Assembly (NCBI GenBank): GCA_027886185.1
Contig: WOAB01000619.1
Location: forward strand, 1,798,001 to 1,862,000
Source of the DNA: Rheum nobile
Taxonomy: Eukaryota > Streptophyta > Magnoliopsida > Caryophyllales > Polygonaceae
DNA: 64,000 nucleotides
Direction: 5' to 3'
The position numbers and the translations under genes were made by a program. Below, piece after piece: positions 53,769-63,207 of the stretch (position 1 is its first letter; each line of letters starts with the position of its first letter). The notes under the pieces were generated by a model that saw only the letters and a list, made by a program, of their open reading frames with translations, had not been told where the DNA came from and searched no databases.

Positions 53769-55052
53769 ATGGTTTTAAAACGGGTTTGGGATTTTATAAA
53801 TCAATTATCCGTTTTTGAAAATGCTTTAAAGAGGGCTCTGAATTTTAATTCTGAAAAGAATTTAAAAACACCGTTCATAGTCGTGTCTTCTTTATAGTCT
53901 GATATAGTAAGCTTGCTTCTATGTCTAGAAAGACTAATTCCTTCCTTATTGTTCGATAGGATGGGTGTCTGCTTTTCTATTGGTAGAGGGTCGAAAGACG
54001 CCAAGTCGGATCAGCCGAGGCTAGATTTTCCGTTACCTCAGCGATGTTTCGAGGTTGGAGGCCCGAGTAGCCCACCCGAAGACGTCAAGCACGTTCTCCC
54101 CAAGTCGAGTTGTCAAGGTATGAACAAGGGGTTTACCAAGACGACTTTCTGCTGGGACCAATTCCCGAGGAGATCGAGTACGAGGAGGAGGAAGAGGAGA
54201 TGCTTGAGCAAGATCCTGTCGAGGATGAGGATCCCATCGAGGATGATCCCGAGGATGAGGATCCCATCGAGGATGATCCCGAGGATGAGGATCCCATAGA
54301 GGATGATCCAGAAGAGGATCCAGAGTTGGACCTTGGAGGGCAGAATCAGGAGCCCGGTACAGGATTGTCACCAGTGCCAGAGTACGCACCCATGTCAGAA
54401 GCTGATTGGGAGGCACTGTATATCGAGTACGGTATTGGGAGAAATGACAGGGAATCTCAGCCTATCCCTACTCCAAGGAGATGGAGGTCGGAATCCGAGC
54501 TGCAGGAGATTCTCCGCCAGAGCGAGATAATCTCCGCAGAACAGCAGCGTCAGAGGGATGAGCTGATCGCCAGTACTTAGAAGAGGGATGGAATAGGAGG
54601 ACCAGTCATGGACGAACCATACTTTTCTATGGCTGAGCTAGGACTATGTGCTTCAGGGTCAAGCAGGGTGCGAAACCCATCGCCAGAGCTCGATGGTGAG
54701 TCTAGCCCGAAGAGACCATGCACGAGTAGCCAGTCGTATGGGAGACTTTTTGGAACGCCTTGAGGAGGAGTGGCGTTGCCTATCGTAGTAGTTCGTTTCT
54801 TAGTATTCCAAGTTGTACTTTGTGTAATATTTCAGTATTGCGGCAAGTACTTTGAGAAACACTTATATCTTCGAGCAATGTTGTCCTAACGCTCGAATGA
54901 TAAACTTATGTGTAACTTGTGTAAGAATTCGAAGGTTCATCTATAAAATGCCAAGTTGATCTATTCTGAGTGATTTATTTACATTGATATATTGCATAAG
55001 TATGTTGCATAATATTAATGTATTGAATGCTTGGAATTGGATCGGTAAACAG
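53769..55052 (+). other. Leader of the Tekay-like element with an acidic ORF
   Basis: 1.3 kb between primer site and gag. It holds the ORF described at 54199-54580 and otherwise no gene. Confidence 0.7.
54199..54580 (+). CDS. Small acidic ORF upstream of gag
   Basis: The frame is open from 54071 but its first ATG is at 54199, giving 126 residues. The N-terminal half is a tandem repeat (EDEDPIEDDP three times, 30-base unit at about 54221-54310). The C-terminal half is ordinary-looking (APMSEADWEALYIEYGIG, ESELQEILRQSEIISAEQQRQRDEL). An ATG at 53961 opens another frame over the same stretch. No known domain. It may be a leader-encoded accessory protein or only a remnant. Confidence 0.4.
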
Positions 55053-58000
55053 ATGGTGAACCCAAGAAGCACGAGAAACTCGACTCGAGCCGGTGCTGGG
55101 ACCAGCCAAAACCCCAGACCAGCAGGAAGAGGTGTTCAGGATGAACACGAGTCTGAGTCTCGCGTCCAGCAGAGGCGTGAAGGTCAGGATCAGACCCAGG
55201 CGCCGACGTTGTTTGACGCTACAGCTGTTGAGGCGATCCGTGGAATCGTGATGCAGGCTATTACAGATGTCTTGAGACCAAGTGCGCCTCAAGCACAAGA
55301 AGTGCCTATTCATGCAGCGGTTCCTGATGTTGTGGAACCCAGAAACCCTGTGATTCAGGAGACTGCCGTTAGGGCGAGGGACAGCTATGGTCGCGCTCTT
55401 AAGACCATTACTTCCATGAGACCCGACTGCTATAACGGGAAAGGGGAGCCAGTGGCAGTGACTCATTGGTTCTCCCATATGGAGAGGCTGTTCAGGAACG
55501 TGGAGTGTACGGAAGCCGAGAAGGTCCATATCGCTTCTCTTCAGCTAAAGGAGGAGGCTAGCGAGTGGTGGGAGAGCACTGGTTTGGCTGAGAGCCCAGT
55601 GTTGACTTGGTCGATGTTCAAGACCAAGATGGTTGATCGCTTTTTCTCTCGTGCCATGAGAGAGGAGAAGCATAAAGAATTCTTGTACCCTCAGACTGAT
55701 GGTCTGAGAGTGACCGAGTTGGCATCTAAGTTCAACCATCTTCTACAGTACGCCACTGCCGAGATCACCAGCGAGGCTCAAAAGATCTGGTACTTCCACG
55801 AGTGGATGAACCCGGATATCAAGCCATTAATGGTGCACCACACATGCTCTACCTTGGAGCAGTATGTGGATTGTGCCTATAAGCTGGAGGTAACTCTCGA
55901 GGAGTCGACCAAGAGGCGCAACCGACAGAAGTCGATGCAGAATCAGAACCAGGGAGGTGGTTTTAAGCGCCCTGCGCCACCGTCTAACTTTGCCAAATCC
56001 GGCAGAGCTAAGACGGAGATGACGCAAGGAGGATCAACTCAGCAGTCAGGGCAGACCAGGAGTACAGTTCAGTGTTATAACTGCGGTACTGCTGGGCACA
56101 AGAGCACTGAGTGTCGGAAGGAGAGGAGGCCATGCTTTGGGTATGGACGTGATGGTCATCTGCAAAAGTTCTGCAAGCAGGGGAAGCAGAAGGGAGTAGA
56201 GTCGCAGCAAGGGTCAGTTCATCAGAGCAACCGACCTAGGTTTAATCCTGCCGAGACTCCTAGCCCTTCAGTGCAGACGACTGCTCAGAACAGGGGAAAG
56301 GCCCCAGCTGTTTCTGGAAGTCAGGGCCAACGCTTGTACGAGATGCGTGAGGCAGATGGACCCAACGCTCCGATTGCTCAAGGTACTCTATACCTTCACT
56401 CTACTTCAGTGTGCATTCTGTTTGATTCTGGTGCTACGCATTCATTTATTTCGGATAGTTGTGTTAGCAAGTTAGACTTAGTGTGCAACGATTCATGCGA
56501 CCCTTTCGTCGTTAATCTTCCTAATGGAGAACGTTTGGTGGGAACCAAGCATTTGTCCGACTTTCCGATTACCATTCAGGGTAAGGAATTCGAGGCAAAT
56601 TTAATCTGCATAGCCATGGCTCCATACGACATTATTCTCGGTATGGATTGGCTGACGCGTCACAAGGCGGTGATCGACTTCAGTTCAAGAACGGTGACGG
56701 TGTCATCCGGGGGGCAATTCGTGTGCAAGTTCAAAGGTCGAAATGATGCTGATAACGGCAAGCTGATCAATGCGATGGCTGCGTTTAAGCTACTACGACA
56801 AGGATGTGTCGGGTACCTTTGCTACTTGGATTCGCCTGAGAAGGATGGACCTGAGGTTCTTGATATTCCTGTAGTTAGGGAATTTTCGGATGTCTTTCCG
56901 GAAGAAATTCCAGGATTACCCCCAAATCGTGACGTAGAGTTTTCTATTGATCTCGAGCCTGGTACGGTGCCGATTTCCAAATCCCCGTATCGGATGGCTC
57001 CAGCTGAGATGCAAGAGTTGAAGAATCAACTTGAAGATCTTCTTGACAAAGGTTATGTCAGGCCGAGTGCATCGTCGTAGGGTGCTCCGGTATTATTCGT
57101 CAAAAAGAAGGACGGATCGTTCCGACTTTGTATCGACTATCGAGAGTTGAACAAGGTGACGATCAAGAACAAGTATCCTTTGCCTAGGATTGATGACTTG
57201 TTGGACCAGTTGCAGGGAGCAAAGGTTTTCTCCAAGATCGACTTAAGATCTGGATATCATCAACTCAGGATTCGTGAGCAGGACATTCCTAGAACTGCGT
57301 TTAGGACCAGATATGGTCATTACGAGTTCGTAGTAATGCCTTTTGGGCTTACAAATGCTCCAGCTGTCTTTATGGATTTGATGAACCGATGTTTTCACCA
57401 GTACTTGGATAAGTTCGTGGTGGTCTTCATCGACGACATTTTGATCTACTCTCCGAATGAAGAAGTCCACGAGGAACATCTACGGATTTCCTTGTCGATC
57501 CTTAGACAACATCAGCTTTATGCTAAATTGTCTAAATGTGAATTCTGGATGAAAGAGGTGGCTTTCTTAGGCCACGTGATCAATAAAAATGGGGTTATGG
57601 TTGATCCCCAAAATATTGAAGCGGTGGCTAATTGGACACAACCCCAGAATGTGAAGGAGGTGTGCAGTTTTCTTGGACTTGCCGGGTATTATAGAAGGTT
57701 TGTAGAAGGATTTTCAAAGATCGCTCTACCTATGACCAATCTACTCCGCAAAGTCCACAAGAAGTTTGTCTGGAATGACAAGTGCGAGGTCAGTTTCCAG
57801 GAGTTGAAGCGACGGTTGACCTCGGCACCCGTGTTAGCACTCCTAGAGGGGAATGACGATTATGTGGTCTATAGTGATGCTTCCAAGTGTGGCCTTGGTT
57901 GTGTTTTGATGCAAAGGGGCAGAGTCATTGCTTACGCATCTAGACAACTCAAGACTTACGAAGAAAACTATCCGACCCATGATCTTGAGTTAGCAGCGGT

Positions 58001-59774
58001 TGTCTTTGCGCTGAAGATTTGGAGGCATTACCTCTATGGTATAAGATGCCAAGTCTTCACTGACCACAAAAGTCTCAAGTATATATTTACTCAGAAGGAG
58101 TTAAATATGAGACAACGCCGCTGGCTAGAGTTGCTCAAGGACTACGACATGGAGTTGTTGTATCATCCGGGCAAGGCTAATGTAGTAGCTGATGCGCTAA
58201 GCCGGAAGACAACGAACGAGACTGTGGTTGCGTTGCTTACTGCTCAGACCAAGCTAAACCAAGAGTCATGCGACATTGAAGTCTTGTATGACCAGCGTAG
58301 AGGGTACCTGAGTATGATGGAAATTCAGGCTACACTGCTGGATCAAATCAAAGAAAAGCAAGTCGATGACATCATCCTGGTAAAGTTAAGCAGTGAAGTG
58401 ATGGATGGGAAAGCTCCCAGTTTTGTGGTTCAGGATGATGGATCACTTTGGTTTCAGGATCGGATCTGTTTGCCTGACACAGAAGGTCTTCGTCAGTTGG
58501 TGATGAGAGAAGCTCATTCATCTGCTTATTCTGTGCATCCTGGCTCTAGCAAGATGTACAAGGATCTTAGGAAGAAGTTTTGGTGGCCAAACATGAAGTG
58601 GGACGTAGCAGACTTTGTGGCAAAGTGCTTAACTTGCCAAAAAGTCAAGATCGAACACCGCAGACCAGGTCGTGAGATGCTACCTCTCCCCGTGCCAGAA
58701 TGGAAATGGGAGGACATTTCCATGGACTTCGTCACTGGGCTACCCAAGACTCGAAGTCAGAGAGATGCTATCTGGGTAATTGTGGATAGGCTTACGAAGA
58801 GTGCTCATTTCATAGCCATCAAGACCACATGGGAAACCCAGAAGCTAGCCGAAGTTTACCAGAAGGAGATTGTCCGCTTACATGGCATTCCTAAGACCAT
58901 TGTATCGGACCGAGATGGCCGTTTCATGTCAAGATTCTGGAAGGAACTTCATAAGGCTATGGGAACCGAGTTGAGGTTCAGTACAGCGTTTCATCCTCAG
59001 ACAGATGGTCAGTCTGAAAGGACCATCCAGACTCTGGAGGATATGCTTAGAGCTTGTGTGCTCGATCGTCCGACTAGCTGGGAGGACAGCTTGAGTCTGA
59101 TTGAGTTCACGTACAACAATAGCTGGCATGCTACAATCAAGATGGCTCCGTTTGAAGCTTTGTATGGTCGCAGATGCAGATCTCCGATTTGTTGGGACGA
59201 TAATGCCGACAAAATTCTGCTTGGACCAGAGTTGGTCGAAAGGATGGCTTCAGACATTGCTTTGATCAGACAAAGAATGTTGACCACTCAGAGTCGACAG
59301 AAGTCCTACGCAGATCGGAAGCGCAGGACTGTCGAGTTCGAGGTCGGTGACAAGGTTTTTGTCAAGGTATCGCCATCCAAAGGAGTTTTCAGATTTGGTA
59401 AGCGTGGGAAGCTTAACCCTCGCTACGTGGGACCATTCGAGATTTTAGATAGAGTGGGATCTCTAGCGTACCGCTTGGCATTGTCACCATCGGCTCACCC
59501 GGTGCATAACGTGTTCCATGTGTCTTTACTCAGAAAGTATGTTCCAGATGAGTCTCATGTGCTTAGTTACGAGGACATCGAGATTCAAGCTAATGGTACT
59601 TATGAAGAGTTGCCCATGCGCATTTTGGAGCGTCGGGAGAAGCATTTGCGCAACAAGATCGTACCTTTGGTACGAGTGCTGTGGTCCAAGTCAGGGACCG
59701 AAGAAGTTACTTGGGAGACGTGGGAAACCGAGTCAGATATGCTCAGGCGTTTTCCCGAGTTATTCTCGACCTAA
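55053..59774 (+). pseudogene. Gag-pol polyprotein of the Tekay-like element, one nonsense codon
   Basis: ATG 55053 (MVNPRSTRNS) opens a frame of 1573 codons to TAA 59772, broken only by TAG at 57078-57080 (TGG in relatives: PSxSPWGAPV). Gag capsid: about residues 110-310 (ETAVRARDSYG...WESTGLAES). Zinc knuckle CYNCGTAGHKSTEC at about 56073; a second knuckle has Tyr for Cys (CFGYGRDGHLQKFC). Protease: LFDSGATHSFIS at about 56418 and LGMDWLTRH. Reverse transcriptase: FSDVFPEEIPGLPP, VMPFGLTNAP, FIDD near 57428. RNase H: YSDASKCGLGCV and FTDHKSLKYI. Integrase: HHCC domain, Asp in VDRLTKSAHF, Asp in SDRDGRF, Glu in GQSERT. The tail VRVLWSKSGTEEVTWE..FPELF is chromodomain-like. All catalytic residues I can see are present. 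Confidence 0.92.
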
Positions 59775-59797
59775 GTTTCGGGGTCGAAACTTCTTGT

Positions 59798-59810
59798 AAG
59801 GGGGAGGAGA
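59798..59810 (+). promoter_or_regulatory. Polypurine tract of the Tekay-like element
   Basis: AAGGGGGAGGAGA directly before the 3' LTR. Confidence 0.85.
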
Positions 59811-62256
59811 TGTGATACCCCGTATTTTTGTAAGGTTATTTTGGGAATTATGGAATTTTCCCGAGTACCCGTTGTGTACGTCGGATTTAATTCAGGTAGC
59901 TTGAGACATTCTGTAATGTGCTCTATATCTGTAATATTTTTCTCAGTGAAATAATATACAGACAAGGTGCCTTGAATTTTAAATTGTCGTTCGCGTACGA
60001 TAATTTGTATCCCGGTTTATCGTCATGCTCGTTCAAAGCCGAATGGGCGGGAAAAGGGTGAAACGGCGACCGCCGTTCAGAAACGGCGACCGCCGTGGTT
60101 GGGCCCGAAGAGTCAACGTGTCAGCTTCTAGCTGGCCGCGACAGGCCTAGCGACGGCGACCGCCGCATTTACGGCGACCGCCGCGTGCCCGCCGCAGGCA
60201 AAAATACGGCGACCGCCGTGATTGTCCAGTGGGCATTGCCCGATGGTCGCCGGTGTCGTTCGAGGTGCGCCGTTGCATCGTTTGCCGCGTCTGAGGATTT
60301 GCAGATCACTCCTTGGGGTTTGCCTATAAATAGCAGAGCTTGGGCATGGGTTTTGGGTCATCTACAACCCCGAATCGCTGCCAAATTCGCCTCTCGCCGG
60401 AGTTGTGTTTTCGCCGGAATTCGAAGGTCTCGCCGGTGTTGCTTTGGTGTGTTTCCAGAGTGCCTTTGTGAAGCTTTTGGTTAGCCTTGGAGGTTAGAAG
60501 CCAAAGCAAGTCGAAGGAGGCCAAACCGCTCGTGTTTTTGGGTGAGTTTTCTCTCGTTTCAGTCGGCCGTGTTCTTAACGGCGACCGCCGTGTTCTTCAC
60601 GGCGACCGCCGTGTTCTTCACGGCGACCGCCGTGTTCTTCACGGCGACCGCTGCCAAGAACGGTGACCGCCGCGAGTGCCCAGAACGCCTTCGTGGCTTT
60701 GGCTTGGTCGGTTGTCGTCGTGGCGTCTTTCCTTTCGTGTTCTTTTGCCGTGTTTAGATTCGTACTATTTATGTCGGATCTAACTTAGGGTTCCTTTTAT
60801 GGGTCGACTCGAAGGTTGTTGTGCTGTCGGAACTATACCGTGTCGAGCCCGGAATCCAGTGACGTCTTTAGACTATTCTGCGGAGTAAGGCAAGTGGCGG
60901 TTCTCTCTTGCTCTTTCGTTCCATATTTACATTAATTATCAGTAGTTTATCTGAGTAATTAATTTGGAATGAATATTCTGTTTGTCTGGAAACGGTTTTG
61001 ATAAACTGTTTTGAAAATCATATAATAGGTTGTATATCTGTTAGAACAACGCTATAATCTGTGATCGCCTTTCGGGCCTTTATGTGGATTTATCCCGTAA
61101 ATGTTGTGGTGCTGTAACTGTTTAGTTAGCATTGTTAGATAGGAACGTTACTCGGACTCTGTCCAGTCGTTTCTTTATAATCTGGTATCGGGATGGCTCG
61201 TCCCCATCTGGTACTATTCTATGATCATGATCGGTCTCTTACACATGTGTGTAGAGACAGGACACTTAGCTGGTGTCACAAACCTTTCGGTATACGTCAC
61301 TCTCGACGAAACGTATACTAAGATGTGTCGTCCCATTGGTGGGGTACACATGTAAAAGTCTATAACGTGATGTGTGTTTTTGAAACATAAATCAGATAAG
61401 TGTTACCTTGACGCACATAATTAATACACCTTGGGCGAGTAGTGCAGCTAAGTTCAGTGCAGCTAGGAAAACTCGTCTTGACTCGAATGTAGTACGTTCT
61501 CTTTCCAATCTGGATTCGCTGTAGGCGATGAGGTTGGTCGTGAACCGAAGCATCTCAGTCAGTTTTAAATCATTGTTGTATGATTCTGTAACTTTCCAGA
61601 TTTGTCATTCTTCCTTAAAGACTCATTTCAGTTAGAGTCTTCTTTCGAGTCGATTTCTGTGAAGGTTCAGTCTTCCAGAATCTTCTCTTGTGCATACCTC
61701 TTGTTTATTCCAGTAGGAGTATGGTGGTTGACAAGCGTACTCGATTATTATTCGAGGGACGAAGAGTCTAACCTAATACAACTACTTCGAACCAGTCTGC
61801 TTTGTTCCCTTGCTAGTCTATTCATTTAGACTAACCAACCAATATTTTCCCTTGCATGGTTGGCTGGTGTCATCCGTTTGATTCGGCACATCAGTTAAGA
61901 AGTAGCTCAGAAGATTAGAAGGACTATGAAGTCGGCGGTGGTTTTTGAATGTTTTAATTATTTCTTTAATCAGGTTATGATCCTTTGGACAATAACTCCG
62001 ATTGTAACTTACTTCTTAGTCTTCCGCTGTGTTTGGTTTAAACTATGTTTTGACCTATTCGGGATTGGGTTGTAATCCCGTAACCCTTGTTTCCTCAACA
62101 ATGTTATGTTTTGGAATTTAATGCTTGATCTTTGTGTATCAATTGCATTTCATAAATTGTATTTATTTGGTAAAGCCTTAGGTGATCTCGGTAAGGAACA
62201 CTGGGGTCACTGGCGGTAATACATTTCCAAAAGGGTTAAGTTTTGGGGGTGTTACA
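59811..62256 (+). repeat. 3' LTR of the Tekay-like element
   Basis: 2446 bp, almost the same as 51347-53750. The main difference is in the hairpin-word array at about 60578-60680, which has five words, against three in the 5' LTR. Confidence 0.95.
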
Positions 62257-62261
62257 GAAGT

Positions 62262-62571
62262 TGTTGTTAGTTCCTTGTTTTTAGGGATTTTTTTGTTAGA
62301 GTTGTTGCTGCCAGGATTTGGTTGTTGCAGCCACGTTTTGTGCCATTTGTTGCGTCTAAATTGAGGTCGTGACATTCAGTTTAATTTGAGTTTTGAGTCG
62401 TGTTCATAGCAGCCCTTGTTTCCTTGGGATTTTCATGCTATTCGAGCTTGAATTAAACGTCAACGCTAGGATACGGGAACGGTTCCTTTGCTGTCTTTGA
62501 GCACTTGTTTTCCTTCATTATAAAGTCTACATTCTGCATTGTATATCGAAGAGGTTCTTCATTACACTAAC
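62262..62571 (+). other. Leader/gag remnant of the CRM-like element, right of the insertion
   Basis: GT-rich untranslated sequence continuing 50955-51346. No ORF. It ends with the MITE target site. Confidence 0.5.
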
Positions 62572-62999
62572 TAGGGATGTTCAACGGTTTCGGTTTTTTC
62601 TGTTTTAGACCGAACAAACCGAACCAAAACCGAACCTATTTAATTCGGTTCGGTTTTCGGTTTTTAAAAAATCACATTTCGGTTCGGGTTCGGTTTTTTC
62701 GGTTAAAACCGATTTAAAAAATATTTTAATTTTTACCAATAGAAACCCTAACGGGCCTAATTATACCCTGTTCGGTTTTCGGTTCGGGTTCGGTTTTTTT
62801 TTCCTAAGTATTCAGTCCTAAGTATACCCTGTTCGGTTTTGTTCGGTTTTTTCGGTTTTCGGTTTAGAATCGGTTTATACCTTTTTCATTGTTCGGTTTT
62901 AACTGAACCGGTTATATTCGGTTCGGTTTTCGGTTCACAAATTTTACACTTTCGGTTTTGGTTTTGTTCGATTCGGTTCTGGACCGATGAACAACCCTA
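62572..62999. mobile_element. hAT-type MITE rich in TTCGGTTCGGTTTTCGG phrases
   Basis: 428 bp with imperfect terminal inverted repeats TAGGGATGTTCAACGG and TAGGGTTGTTCATCGG (right end inverted), flanked by a perfect 8-bp duplication ACACTAAC (62564-62571 and 63000-63007). The interior is repeated GGTTCGGTTTTCGG. The 8-bp site and the TAGGG ends point to the hAT superfamily. It has no coding capacity. Confidence 0.85.
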
Positions 63000-63007
63000 A
63001 CACTAAC

Positions 63008-63207
63008 CATGTGTATAAGAACCTCCCTTAAAGATGCCCCTAAGTTGCAAACCCACGGCCATGGACTTCAGCCAATGGCGGAACTTCCCAAGCCAATCCG
63101 AGACGCTTAGAACCAAGGCTTGACCCCCAAAGTCAGCCTAAGAGGGATGCTCAAGTTTGGCCTCCACCGCAGCCCCAACGGGGGGAGGGACGAACTAGAG
63201 ACCTTAA
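63008..63207 (+). other. Degenerate gag C-terminal linker of the CRM-like element
   Basis: Short readable phrases rich in Pro, Gln and Arg appear in shifting frames and end at a TAA (63205-63207) just before the zinc knuckle. No continuous frame is present. Confidence 0.45.

Larger units (their letters stand above)
51347..62256 (+). mobile_element. Tekay/Del-like chromovirus (gypsy), nearly intact
   Basis: 10.9 kb with LTRs 51347-53750 and 59811-62256 that differ at few positions, and a perfect 5-bp target duplication GAAGT (51342-51346 and 62257-62261). It has an initiator-Met-type primer site, a single gag-pol frame with one nonsense codon, and a polypurine tract (AAGGGGGAGGAGA) before the 3' LTR. 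The order protease, reverse transcriptase, RNase H, integrase and chromodomain-like tail places it in the Tekay/Del group. High LTR identity makes it probably the youngest insertion here. It lies in the CRM-like element starting at 50134. Confidence 0.93.
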
